Of a DNA stretch of 64,000 bases, positions 56,583 to 64,000 are shown piece by piece. This stretch comes from Halosolutus halophilus. GTDB lineage: Archaea > Halobacteriota > Halobacteria > Halobacteriales > Natrialbaceae. How positions within the stretch are numbered: position 1 is the stretch's first letter; the number at the start of each line of letters is the position of its first letter. The DNA lies in contig NZ_CP094974.1 in assembly GCF_022869805.1 (NCBI RefSeq), forward strand, positions 3,162,001 through 3,226,000, in the 5' to 3' direction. Position numbers and translations under genes: made by a program. The notes under the pieces are model-generated. The model did no database searches. It was not told the DNA's origin and was given only the letters and a program-made list of their open reading frames with translations.

Positions 56583-56696
56583 GCCGGATCCGTCCCCGGC
56601 CACGAGACTAACTCCGCTTTCTGACGGACACGTCATCTCACAGTACGGTTCAGTAGCGGCCGAAGCTTCAAGCGATGCCGGACACATCTATGTGGT

Positions 56697-57566
56697 GTGT
56701 TCACAAATTTCGATGGGCAGTACATCGACGTTGGCGAGGCCGAGATCCACCTTCAGAAGGGCGGGGACGGGCCGCCGCTGCTCCTCCTGCACGGCTATCC
56801 CCAGACCCACGTTACGTGGCACAAAATAGCCCCGCAGCTGGCGGAGAAGTATACCGTCGTCGCGCCGGACCTCCGCGGGTACGGCGACAGTATCGGCCCC
56901 GACGATCCGGAAACGGCCGACTACGCGAATCGGGTCATGGCCGAGGATATGGTCACAGTCATGGAGGCACTCGGCTACGACGAATATCTGCTCGCCGGCC
57001 ACGACCGCGGTGCACGCGTCGGCTATCGGTTCGCGTTCGACCACCCCGAGCGTATCCGGAAGCTCGCCGTCCTCGATATCGTCCCCACGCTCGAAACGGC
57101 GGAGGCGATGGACTACGCGTACGCGAAGGCGATGTACCACTGGCTGTTCCTCGCTCAACCCCATCCGATTCCCGAGCGGCTTATCAGTCACGAGCCGACG
57201 TTCTACGTCGACCACCTCATCGAGAACTGGGCCGAACATCCGGAGGAACTCGACGACGAGGCCGTGGCCGAGTACCACCGCTGTTTCGAGCAGGAGTCGG
57301 TCGTCAGAGCCAGTTGCGAAGACTACCGCGCCGGATTGAGCATCGACCTCGACCACGATCGCGCATCACGTGAGGCGGGTGAACGTATCGAGTGCCCAGT
57401 TCTCGCCCTGTGGGGCGCCGGTTCAGGGACCGTCTCGTTCGATCCTCTCGACGTCTGGGAGCGCTGGGCGACCGACGTCACCGGCCAGGGGCTCTCGTGT
57501 GGCCACTTCCTACCAGAGGAAGCCCCAGAGCGGACACTGGAAGAGCTCCGCGGGTTTCTACTCTGA
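56697..57566 (+). CDS. Haloacetate/fluoroacetate-dehalogenase-like alpha/beta hydrolase
   Basis: A 289-residue alpha/beta hydrolase starting at GTG 56697. Features match the fluoroacetate dehalogenase family: HGYPQTHVTWHKIAPQLAEK, the nucleophilic Asp and carboxylate-binding Args in GHDRGARVGYR (D, R, R at near 104, 105, 108), the third acid in VLDIVPT, the halide-site HW in AMYHWLFLAQPHP, and the catalytic His in CGHFLPEE. Epoxide hydrolases share much of this, but DRGAR plus HW favours a haloacid substrate. It is the last gene before the right att copy and probably arrived with the islet. Confidence 0.75.
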   Translation: MFTNFDGQYIDVGEAEIHLQKGGDGPPLLLLHGYPQTHVTWHKIAPQLAEKYTVVAPDLRGYGDSIGPDDPETADYANRVMAEDMVTVMEALGYDEYLLAGHDRGARVGYRFAFDHPERIRKLAVLDIVPTLETAEAMDYAYAKAMYHWLFLAQPHPIPERLISHEPTFYVDHLIENWAEHPEELDDEAVAEYHRCFEQESVVRASCEDYRAGLSIDLDHDRASREAGERIECPVLALWGAGSGTVSFDPLDVWERWATDVTGQGLSCGHFLPEEAPERTLEELRGFLL

Positions 57567-57710
57567 AGCGTCGGCTGCCCGTCGTACGACGGAGAGATCG
57601 GCTGCTCGCTTTGATGCGATGGGATCGACGCTTCAGGTCATCTCTGCGAACCCATGGTCGGAAAATCCGAGCCAGTTAGGCCGACGCAGTCCGTTCTTTT
57701 GTGCTGAAGA

Positions 57711-57740
57711 CCCCCGTTCAAATCGGGGAGGGCGGACTTC
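57711..57740 (+). repeat. att-like direct repeat, right copy of the tRNA-Tyr 3' end
   Basis: An exact 30-nt repeat of 54428-54457. No tRNA 5' half lies ahead of it (the upstream bases TGTGCTGAAGA do not fold), so it is a displaced tRNA fragment and not a gene. Confidence 0.85.
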
Positions 57741-57911
57741 GTTCTCGATCGAAGCGTGGCATACTGCTGAAGCTTCGTTATCATCCGTTCCAAGCTATCT
57801 ACTGCCAGTTTTTCTGTCTGGGATCACCCGAGGAAACGATGAACTGAACTGGTTCCACGTCGCGGATCGCCGCCGTCTTGCGAAAGTAGTAGCAGAAACG
57901 GGGTGGTCGCC

Positions 57912-58361
57912 GTGACGATCGCGCCGTGGTCGGCAGTCGATCGGTCGACGTGCCGTCACTGCGGAGCCCACGTCACCGATCGATTCCGTCGCGTCTTCGG
58001 TGACGATCGCACCCATCGTTGCAGCGACTGCGATAGCTACCGCCGACTGAGCCACGGGTCCGCTGCTGGCTCGCCGTCGGAATTCCCGATCCGGAGACGT
58101 CTCCCGGTCGTCACGGAGGTGAGGCGACTGCGTGACGGACTGTTCGGCCCGACGAGTCTGCTGTACGACGTCGAGTCCCGGACGGCGATCTCCCATCCTG
58201 CCGAACAGGCAACGGATGAGCAGGTTCGTCTTGCCGTCGAGAATCGAGGTGAGTCGGCGCGAACGACGATGCTCACTGTGCGGACGGTACCGTTCACCCT
58301 AACGGCCGGAAGTCTCCGCTGCCACAGCTACAACCTTGCTTTATTCCGATGGGGCGAATAG
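57912..58361 (+). CDS. Small zinc-finger protein (DUF7563-like), C-terminal part doubtful
   Basis: From GTG 57912 the frame has a zinc-binding segment at residues about 14-43: CRHCGAHVTDRFRRVFGDD followed by HRCSDCDSY. This is like the short haloarchaeal DUF7563 proteins, which are about 50-60 residues. Here the frame runs on for another 100 codons of weaker character (EVRRLRDGLFGPTSLLYDVE) and its end overlaps an antisense zinc-ribbon ORF. Either the short protein has been fused to debris or the extension is real. It lies just outside the right att copy. Confidence 0.45.
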   Translation: MTIAPWSAVDRSTCRHCGAHVTDRFRRVFGDDRTHRCSDCDSYRRLSHGSAAGSPSEFPIRRRLPVVTEVRRLRDGLFGPTSLLYDVESRTAISHPAEQATDEQVRLAVENRGESARTTMLTVRTVPFTLTAGSLRCHSYNLALFRWGE

Positions 58362-58545
58362 TCCCATCCGCGCCGATCTCGGAAGCGAAGATAGAGTGGC
58401 AGTTTTCACACCTCGCAGCGAGTTTCTTCCGTCCGCTTGCGGTTGACATCGCAATTGGTCCAGCGTGGCGTATCGTAATCACAGTAGCCCCAAATTCTGT
58501 TGGATCAAAAACCGGATTGTCGACCGCTGATCCTTCAGGAAACAC
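58294..58545 (-). CDS. Zinc-ribbon protein, 5' end uncertain
   Basis: A frame ending at 58294 carries a clear zinc ribbon (ARCENCHSIFASEIGADGTI, then GCSCGSGDF) with halophilic composition. GTG 58545 is the longest start, ATG 58449 another. The frame stays open and protein-like for about 45 codons further upstream (ADVARTVSTQSAKRVDAI, then ALVGLDEAVPRES) but without a start codon. It loses character at a run of seven C at 58704-58710. The gene may be 5'-truncated or frameshifted there. The function is unknown. Confidence 0.5.
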   Translation of the reverse strand: MFPEGSAVDNPVFDPTEFGATVITIRHAGPIAMSTASGRKKLAARCENCHSIFASEIGADGTIRPIGIKQGCSCGSGDFRPLG

Positions 58546-58688
58546 CCTTTCTGGCCACGAGGACGGTGATTCGCGAGGAACCGCCTCGTCGAGTCCGACG
58601 AGCGCTGCGGCGATCGCGTCGACGCGCTTCGCCGACTGTGTGCTGACTGTACGCGCGACGTCCGCGAACTCATAGCGGACCCTCCCGC

Positions 58689-58901
58689 GTGACGCGGACG
58701 TCGCCCCCCCGAGAGTCCGAAAGCCAGCGGGGACTTACAGATGTAGGCAACACAGAAACTGTTGACGCAAATGCAGGAGGCAGTTCTGCTTGGTCTGATG
58801 GCGATACTGTTACTGTTCGAATTGATGCCGTCGCAGTTTCTGGTGACGACGAGAACTCAATCAATAGTAACGAATTCACAACGGACCTCCAAGAAAACTA
58901 G
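58689..58901 (+). pseudogene. Tail fragment of a secreted or pilin-like protein
   Basis: The last 50 codons of a frame ending at TAG 58899-58901 read GNTETVDANAGGSSAWSDGD, then TVTVRIDAVAVSGDDENSIN. This is an acidic, Asn/Thr/Ser-rich stretch with low-GC codons, unlike its surroundings, and resembles the C-terminal strand region of haloarchaeal pilins and archaellins. No N-terminal hydrophobic segment precedes it. I take it as a 3' gene fragment; the family assignment is a guess. Confidence 0.3.
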
Positions 58902-58918
58902 GGGAAATGTACCCCTTT

Positions 58919-59221
58919 TCATTCGAGTTCTTTCGCGGCAAGTTCACTCGATAGCCGACGATCGAGATACGCGTGGCCGCGACTAGCGATCTGATAGAGC
59001 CCCCGGTTTTCGTAGTATTCGACGAATCCATCCCCTTGTAACGCCCGCAGCCGCCGTCTTCCGTGTGAGATTTTGTAGTCGATATTCGCCCCGACGGTGG
59101 ACGGATTCGCGACGATCGGTTCGGGGCCGCGACGGCGAACGCGGCTCGAAGGGATCGACTCCTGAGAGGTAGACTTATTTTTCAGTGGTCGAGAACAGAC
59201 GCGTAATGGATCTCTTTCCAA
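58919..59221 (-). pseudogene. Winged-helix repressor (phage phiH1-type) fragment
   Basis: The C-terminal 65 codons of this frame read NPSTVGANIDYKISHGRRRL, then GFVEYYENRGLYQIASRGH and YLDRRLSSEL. This resembles the phiH1-repressor-like winged-helix proteins abundant in haloarchaeal genomes and proviruses. The expected N-terminal helix is missing, and the first 30 codons read as Arg/Ser-rich noise, so the gene looks 5'-truncated. Its place beside the tRNA-Tyr islet fits former provirus material. Confidence 0.5.
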
Positions 59222-59730
59222 ACCGCCGTCGGTTTCTCGGGCTCGCAGGAACCGGAGCGGCGGTCTCCGTAGCTGGGTGTAGCCAACTCGACAGTGCCAG
59301 TCCGACCGGCTCGGACGGCGAAGACGATTCCACCGACGACGGTGACGGCGACGGCTCGGGCGAGACCCTCGGACCGACGTCCACGGTCACGGCGTACATC
59401 CAGCCGGATCAGGAGGACCTGGTCGAACTCCAGCAGCGCCAGCTCAATCTGAGTCGACAGCGGACGGAACTCAACGAATCCGAGTACCGGGCGGAACTCG
59501 AGCAGATACAACAGGAGCAACTCGAGTTGATCGAAGCCGCCATCGAGGACTTCGAATCGTCCGTCGAGGATATGGATGCGCTCGCGATCGCCGATTCGTC
59601 GGCCCAGATGGGGATAGTATTACTCGAAGGGACGACGGGGGCGCTCATCGAGGCGCTCAACGAGGGAGCGGTCGACGGACTGTTTCCGGAAGCGACCTTC
59701 AGGGGGACCCAACCGGGAACACTACCCTGA
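59206..59730 (+). CDS. Tat-exported lipoprotein with Glu/Gln-rich helical domain
   Basis: A 174-residue protein. The signal has the twin Arg in NRRRFLGLAGTGAAVSVAGC (lipobox VAGC at about residue 24), then a D/S/G-rich linker typical of secreted haloarchaeal lipoproteins. The mature domain is mainly helical and Gln/Glu-rich (residues 75-120, EDLVELQQRQLNLSRQRTEL onward), probably a coiled coil. No known domain is recognised. TTATTTTT lies about 30 nt ahead of ATG 59206, so it is leaderless. Confidence 0.75.
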   Translation: MDLFPNRRRFLGLAGTGAAVSVAGCSQLDSASPTGSDGEDDSTDDGDGDGSGETLGPTSTVTAYIQPDQEDLVELQQRQLNLSRQRTELNESEYRAELEQIQQEQLELIEAAIEDFESSVEDMDALAIADSSAQMGIVLLEGTTGALIEALNEGAVDGLFPEATFRGTQPGTLP

Positions 59731-59774
59731 GGAGGATGCCCTTGTGGGGTATTCGCGCGATCTGTGTGCTGATA

Positions 59775-60473
59775 TTAGTTATCGAGAAGGGAGAGAACGC
59801 GCAGTACCAATTGCAGGATGTGGACGAAGACGCCCATCACGGCGACGTAGATTCCGAGCGCGTTCCGGAGCGCGCTCGCATACTTGTGCTCCTTCACGGC
59901 CCAGATTTCGTACGTGAGATCCGTGACGAACCCCAGGAAGAACAGGACGAAAGCGAAAATCATGAGCGAGGAGTTGAGGAAGAACCCGACTCCGCCAGCA
60001 CCGAACCCAGCGACGAACAGCCCTCTGGAGTAAGTCTGCCAGCGCTCGAACGACCGATCGGTGCGGTACACGAGAACCACGACGCCGGCCGTGAGGAGAC
60101 CCGTAAGGATCGTCGTGATGCTGAGGGCCGGAACTCGAAGCGCGGACGGTGCGATCACGAGGATTGCGGAACCGAGAAGCGTGTAGCCAAACTGGATCAG
60201 TGCGACGCCAGCGCCTGCAACCGGCAGGGTACCCCGTTCGATACCCCTGTTCGAAATCCAGAATCCGCCACCGATCGTTACGACGAACGTGCCAACGCCG
60301 ACGAAGAAGTTCGAAAAGAGGACGAGTCCGAGGTCCGCGATCGGTGTGTAACTGCCCGCCAGCATCAGCAGAATGTTCACCGCGACGAGCACGGTTGCAA
60401 TCCCCGCGACCTTCGGAACATCGACTGTGGGGTGGTAGTGACTGGACTGTGTACTTCCGCGAATTGATGACAT
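59775..60473 (-). CDS. Seven-TM membrane protein, Bax-inhibitor-1-like
   Basis: A 232-residue protein with about seven hydrophobic segments: VAGIATVLVAVNILLMLAGS, LGLVLFSNFFVGVGTFVVTI, a third near 70-95, LSITTILTGLLTAGVVVLVY, GLFVAGFGAGGVGFFLNSSL, MIFAFVLFFLGFVTDLTYEI and a last one near 205-225. The closing EHKYASALRNALGIYVAVMG and a Leu-rich helix recall the end of BI-1/TMBIM channels (YxxAAxxLYxDxxNxF). The similarity is moderate. Start at ATG 60473. The upstream sequence is very AT-rich (CAATATTTATTAG on the coding strand). Confidence 0.6.
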   Translation of the reverse strand: MSSIRGSTQSSHYHPTVDVPKVAGIATVLVAVNILLMLAGSYTPIADLGLVLFSNFFVGVGTFVVTIGGGFWISNRGIERGTLPVAGAGVALIQFGYTLLGSAILVIAPSALRVPALSITTILTGLLTAGVVVLVYRTDRSFERWQTYSRGLFVAGFGAGGVGFFLNSSLMIFAFVLFFLGFVTDLTYEIWAVKEHKYASALRNALGIYVAVMGVFVHILQLVLRVLSLLDN

Positions 60474-60752
60474 GTATATGAACATAACTATAAAATGTGC
60501 TAATAAATATTGTCATAACAGATGAATTTGAGCACCGGGTGAGTGATATTGCGGCCGCGGGTGGCCGGTACCCGTCTCGTCCGCCCCGCTCTCGGGTACT
60601 CCGTAAAGCGGGTCGCCACGATCTGCTGCCCGAGTTGCGTGGCCAGCCGCAGCTAGCGTGGGGATCCTGCGGACCGATCGCGACTGGACTCCGACCGGTT
60701 CCCCGCTCACCGCCTCCTGAATCCTTTTTAGCTACCGCACAGAGGGATTCCT

Positions 60753-61958
60753 ATGGCCACCGAACTCCCCGATGCGGAATACGAGGATCGACTCGAGCGG
60801 ATTCGCGACCGGATCGCCGAGACCGACGCGGACGCCGGCCTCTGGTTCGGCGCGACGAGCATCGAGTACCTGACCGGCTTCGATCACATCCAGACGGAGC
60901 GCCCCGTCGTGCTGGCGGTGACCGAGGATCGCGCCGGGATCACGGTGCCGCGACTCGAAGTCGAGCGCGTCGAGTCCAACCCGCGGATCGACGCGGTGCA
61001 TCACTACCGCGACTACCCGGGCGGGCGGCCGATCGCGGTCGCAGTCGAGATGCTGGCGGATCTCGGCGCGGAACGCGTCGCGGCCGACGCCGAGGGTGCG
61101 CCCGGCACCATGGGCTACGAGGGGCCACCGCTCTCGGACCACGTCGACGTCGAAACGCAGTCGTGGATCTCGCGGCTGCGCTGGGAGAAGTCCGACGCGG
61201 AGATCGACCTGATCCGGGAGTCGGCGACGTGGGCGAACCTGGGCCATCGGTACCTCGCGGAGTACACCGAACCCGGCGCACACCCGGTGACGGTGAGTCA
61301 GCGCGCGTCGATGGACGCCTCGAGGGCGATGCTCGATACGCTGGGCGAACGGTACGTCCCGCGGACCCGTGGCGACGGCCCGGTTCACGCGGGCTACATT
61401 ACGGGCGAGCAGACGCGACTGCCCCACGGTCACACCGCGAATCGCCGGCTCGAGGAGGGCGACGTCCTGATCACGGGCGCGACGGCGACCGTCGACGGCT
61501 ACTACTCCGAACTCGAGCGGACGATGTTCGTCGGCGACCCGACGGACGAACAGGTCCACTACTTCGAACTCATGTGCGAGGCCCAGACGATCGCGATCGA
61601 GGCGCTCGGGCCGGGCGTTCCGATCGCCGACGTCGATCGAGCCGTCCAGGAGTACTTCGAGGAGCAGGGGGTCGCGGACCTCGCCCAGCACCACGTCGGA
61701 CACAACATCGGCCTCGGCGGCCACGAACCGCCGTACATCGATCGCGGCTGGGGCGACCACTGCGAGAGCGAGCACACCAGCTACGACGAGGACGATGCGG
61801 TGATGCGGCCGGGCCAGGTCTGGACGATCGAGCCCGGGATCTACACCGATACGTACGGCTATCGACACTCAGACACGATCGCCGTCACCGACGACGGGAT
61901 CGAGTGGCTGACCTACTATCCGCGCGACCTGGAGGCGAACGTGATTTCGATCGAGTAG
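60753..61958 (+). CDS. M24-family protein with altered metal ligands
   Basis: A 401-residue creatinase/prolidase-fold protein: N-terminal creatinase domain (residues 1-145), C-terminal pita-bread domain. Only part of the metal site of true Xaa-Pro peptidases is kept. The His in HHVGHNIGLGGHE and the Glu in WTIEPGIY are there, but the first Asp position reads LITGATATVDGYYSELERT and the final Glu position reads YRHSDTIAV. It may therefore be a metal-independent hydrolase (creatinase-like) rather than a peptidase. The CTTTTTAGC box about 27 nt ahead of the ATG fits a leaderless transcript. Confidence 0.8.
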   Translation: MATELPDAEYEDRLERIRDRIAETDADAGLWFGATSIEYLTGFDHIQTERPVVLAVTEDRAGITVPRLEVERVESNPRIDAVHHYRDYPGGRPIAVAVEMLADLGAERVAADAEGAPGTMGYEGPPLSDHVDVETQSWISRLRWEKSDAEIDLIRESATWANLGHRYLAEYTEPGAHPVTVSQRASMDASRAMLDTLGERYVPRTRGDGPVHAGYITGEQTRLPHGHTANRRLEEGDVLITGATATVDGYYSELERTMFVGDPTDEQVHYFELMCEAQTIAIEALGPGVPIADVDRAVQEYFEEQGVADLAQHHVGHNIGLGGHEPPYIDRGWGDHCESEHTSYDEDDAVMRPGQVWTIEPGIYTDTYGYRHSDTIAVTDDGIEWLTYYPRDLEANVISIE

Positions 61959-62070
61959 ACGCCGAGTCGGCGCGCAGGCACCGCAGCGGAGACTGGGCAA
62001 GGAGCAGAGAGCGGACGGGAACCCCGTTGTGCGACGCGTGCGCGGCCACCTTTTTGTCGTTACTTGTCGT

Positions 62071-62808
62071 ATGGCAACACACACCGTGACCATCACTCAG
62101 GCCGACGAGCGGGCCGCCGGCTCGCGGCTGGTGCTGGACATCTGGCACCCCGACTGTTGGGCGCTGGAGGTCACCGAGAGCGCTCCCGGCGGTCTGCTCG
62201 GTCACGGCGTCTACGCCATCGACGGGAAGGCTACCGGACGGTTTACCGCGTACGGGCAGTCGCTCGCCGACGTCGAGGCGCTCGTCGACGCCGTCGACGC
62301 CTCGCCGCTGACCGACGCCGTCTGGGAGGCCGACCACCACTACGCGACCGACGTCGGCACGCCGGATCCCGAGAGCGTCACGACCGGGCTGGTCGTGGAG
62401 TACGAACTGACCAACAGCATCGACGACGCGCTCGTCTCGCGGGGGTTCATCCCGGACGAACCCGTCCGGATGGCCGACGGACGCGAGTACTGGACGGTCG
62501 TGATCCACGAGGACCGGGAGACGATCGCCGAACGACTGGACGAGATCCGCGACGAGAAGTCAGCGAGCGTTCGGATCGAGTCGCTGCGATCGCTTCACGA
62601 CGGCCTAACGAACGGACTGTTCCGGACCGACCGGCTCTCGGAGCGCCAGCGTGAAGTGTTCGAACTCGCCCGCAGCAGGCACTACTACACCTGGCCGCGC
62701 GAAGTGGCCGCCGCCGATCTCGCGGCGGAACTCGACATCTCCGAAGCGACGCTGCTCGAACACCTCCGGAAAGCGGAAGCGAAGCTTCTCGATCCCGAGT
62801 CGACGTAG
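62071..62808 (+). CDS. Bacterio-opsin-activator-type HTH_10 regulator
   Basis: A 245-residue transcription factor: N-terminal BAT-like domain (residues about 1-160; RLVLDIWHPDCWALEVTES) and C-terminal HTH_10 (LSERQREVFELARSRHYYTW, then ADLAAELDISEATLLEHLRK). It has no PAS or GAF sensor. Start at ATG 62071 after a TTTTTG stretch. It lies upstream of an amino-acid permease, and a perfect GGGGTTAACCCC dyad lies between them, so it could regulate that transporter. Confidence 0.85.
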   Translation: MATHTVTITQADERAAGSRLVLDIWHPDCWALEVTESAPGGLLGHGVYAIDGKATGRFTAYGQSLADVEALVDAVDASPLTDAVWEADHHYATDVGTPDPESVTTGLVVEYELTNSIDDALVSRGFIPDEPVRMADGREYWTVVIHEDRETIAERLDEIRDEKSASVRIESLRSLHDGLTNGLFRTDRLSERQREVFELARSRHYYTWPREVAAADLAAELDISEATLLEHLRKAEAKLLDPEST

Positions 62809-62855
62809 ACGCGCCGAAGCGACCGGCTGGACCGGTCCCTGTGTACCTAGGGTGG

Positions 62856-62867
62856 GGGGTTAACCCC
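62856..62867. promoter_or_regulatory. GGGGTTAACCCC dyad at the permease promoter
   Basis: A perfect 12-bp palindrome centred 31-32 nt before the permease ATG, overlapping the position where the TATA box and its upstream BRE should be. It is a good candidate operator. The neighbouring BAT-type regulator is a possible ligand-responsive partner, which is inference. Confidence 0.5.
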
Positions 62868-62892
62868 AGGGATCACCTTGTTATTATCACCC

Positions 62893-64000
62893 ATGGCAAC
62901 TGATGACAAGTCCGGTCAAAGTCTCGCGCGCGACATCGGTCCGCTCGGCGCGATCGCGACCGTCGTCGCCGGGACGCTCGGCGCCGGGCTGTTCGTAACG
63001 CTCGGGACAGCCAGTACGACGACCGGTCCCAGCGTCATCCTGGTCATCGCCCTGTCGGGCGTGATCGCGATGGCGATCGCGGTCAACTACAGCTGGCTCG
63101 CGACGATCTTCCCCGCCGCCGGGTCGACGTACTCCTACGTCACGCGGGTGTTCCGGAACCGGCTGGCCGGGTTCGTCGCGACGTGGTCGCTCTGGCTGGG
63201 CTATATGGCAGCCGTCTCCGTGCTCGCTATCGGGTTCGGCAGCTACCTGCAGGTGTTTTACCCGGCCGTCGATCCGCGGTTCGCCGGGATCGGGCTGATC
63301 AGCGTCCTGTTCGTGATCAATATGCTCGGCGCCAAGCGGTACAGCATCTCCCAGAACGTCATCTTCATCCTGCTGCTCGTCTCGATCGCGGTACTGGTCA
63401 TCCCCGGGACGTTCTCCATCGAGGCCGGGAACTACACGCCGTTCTTCACGGGCGGATTCGACGGCGCGCTCGCCGCCGCCGTCCCGCTGTTCTACGCGTA
63501 CATCGGGATCGCCGTCGCCGGGGATATCGGCGCCGAGGTGAAAAACCCCTCGCGGAACCTGCCGCTCGCGATGGCCGGGGGGACGCTCGTCCTGATCGTG
63601 TTGTACATGTGGACCGCCGCGGTGATCTACGGCGTCGTCGGCGACTACACCGTCCTCGCGGCCTCGGACCGGCCGCTGTCAACGGCCGCCGAGACGTTCC
63701 TCTCGCTGAACGCGACCGCCGTCGTCGGCTTCGGGGGGCTGCTCGCGACCGCGTCGAGCGTCAACGCCGTGATGGCCGCCGGCATCAAGTTGCCGTACTG
63801 CTGGTCGTGGGACGAGGTGTTCTCGAAGAAGTTCTCGGAGGTCAACGAGCGCTGGCGGACGCCCCACTGGTCGCTGTTTACGCTGTTTGCGGTGTCGGTC
63901 GGCCTGACGTTGTGGACGGGCGGGCTGGGCCAGGTCATCGCCATCGCGACGTTCAGCTACCTGATCGCGTACGGGGCGACGTCCTTCACCGCGATGTTCG
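62893..64000 (+). CDS. APC-superfamily amino-acid permease (runs off the window)
   Basis: From ATG 62893 a frame stays open to the window edge (369 codons so far). It encodes an APC-type transporter: first helix PLGAIATVVAGTLGAGLFVT with the GxGxG-like unwound segment, then FPAAGSTYSYVTRVF, YIGIAVAGDIGAEVKNPSRN (helix 6/7 region) and IYGVVGDYTVLAASDRPLS. At least nine membrane segments are visible. It should import amino acids by cation or proton coupling. The C-terminus and any USP domain, frequent in halobacterial members, lie beyond the window. Confidence 0.88.
   Translation, partial: MATDDKSGQSLARDIGPLGAIATVVAGTLGAGLFVTLGTASTTTGPSVILVIALSGVIAMAIAVNYSWLATIFPAAGSTYSYVTRVFRNRLAGFVATWSLWLGYMAAVSVLAIGFGSYLQVFYPAVDPRFAGIGLISVLFVINMLGAKRYSISQNVIFILLLVSIAVLVIPGTFSIEAGNYTPFFTGGFDGALAAAVPLFYAYIGIAVAGDIGAEVKNPSRNLPLAMAGGTLVLIVLYMWTAAVIYGVVGDYTVLAASDRPLSTAAETFLSLNATAVVGFGGLLATASSVNAVMAAGIKLPYCWSWDEVFSKKFSEVNERWRTPHWSLFTLFAVSVGLTLWTGGLGQVIAIATFSYLIAYGATSFTAMF

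Larger units (their letters stand above)
54428..57740. mobile_element. tRNA-Tyr-integrated islet, about 3.28 kb, integrase not found
   Basis: The last 26 nt of tRNA-Tyr plus 4 more (54428-54457) recur exactly at 57711-57740. That is the structure left when an element integrates by tyrosine-recombinase action at a tRNA 3' end. Between the copies lie an AI-2E transporter gene, a DUF5518 membrane protein, an ABC-ATPase relic and a haloacetate-dehalogenase-like gene. No integrase, replication or capsid gene is seen, so the element is either a decayed remnant or depends on another element's integrase. Confidence 0.7.

Noticed and set aside
57700-57745. A second tRNA gene at the right repeat
   Set aside because: Only the T arm and 3' acceptor strand are present; no D or anticodon arm can be folded upstream.
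60513-60710. A short minus-strand ORF upstream of the second M24 gene
   Set aside because: No start-region signal and mixed composition; it lies in the promoter gap.

Overview
The window is 64 kb of high-GC chromosome from a haloarchaeon, most likely one of the Natrialbales/Halobacteria. I infer this from the acidic (D/E-rich) proteins, Tat-type lipoproteins (RR...LAGC), bacterio-opsin-activator (BAT/HTH_10) and HalOD1 regulators, ribosomal protein L15e, the ncsA-ftsZ2-cdrS-cdrL neighbourhood, and the many genes with a TATA-like box about 25-30 nt before the start codon (leaderless transcripts). No genus can be fixed from the sequence alone.

Layout. 0.2-4.3 kb: a D-2-hydroxyacid dehydrogenase with a large FAD/Fe-S oxidase. 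4.5-9.6 kb: a creatinase/ectoine-hydrolase-like M24 protein, pyrE, a NUDIX hydrolase, a frameshifted PQQ-propeller lipoprotein, a class II aldolase and a HAD hydrolase. 9.7-14.9 kb: a NERD/UvrD-like helicase, thrS behind a structured leader that carries a 13-codon ORF, and a GfcR-type HTH-PRTase regulator. 15.1 kb: a lone glutamate mutase small subunit (mamA). 15.7-31.6 kb: a nitrogen-compound uptake and oxidation locus on both sides of an Lrp/AsnC regulator. Leftward are an amidinotransferase-fold protein lacking its catalytic residues, two class III aminotransferases and an FAD amine oxidase. Rightward are a PotBCDA-type transporter, an aldehyde:ferredoxin oxidoreductase, an ALDH, a saccharopine-dehydrogenase-like protein and an mmsA interrupted by an amber codon. 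31.8-53.5 kb is mostly housekeeping: universal stress protein, L15e, a seven-domain PAS/GAF/BAT sensor, superoxide dismutase, Rio kinase, MBL hydrolase, lipoate ligase, endonuclease IV, a methyltransferase, an ABC-2 exporter, ncsA and ftsZ2. Gene remnants (beta-galactosidase tail, KDPG aldolase core) are scattered in it.

53.3-54.3 kb holds ftsZ2-cdrS-cdrL, with a set of GTAAGAC/GTCTTAC repeats over the cdrS promoter that look like operators for ribbon-helix-helix proteins. At 54.4 kb is tRNA-Tyr(GUA). A 30-bp copy of its 3' end recurs at 57.7 kb and delimits a 3.28-kb islet with an AI-2E transporter, a DUF5518 membrane protein, an ABC-ATPase relic and a haloacetate-dehalogenase-like hydrolase. 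To its right, up to about 59.2 kb, lies a zone of small zinc-binding ORFs and broken fragments. The window ends with a lipoprotein, a BI-1-like membrane protein, a second M24 protein, a BAT-type regulator and an amino-acid permease cut by the window edge.

The strongest leads are the thrS leader with two mutually exclusive pairings around a leaderless micro-ORF, the integrase-less tRNA-Tyr islet, the Lrp-centred catabolic locus with a probable pseudoenzyme and a nonsense-truncated mmsA, and the cdrS operator array.
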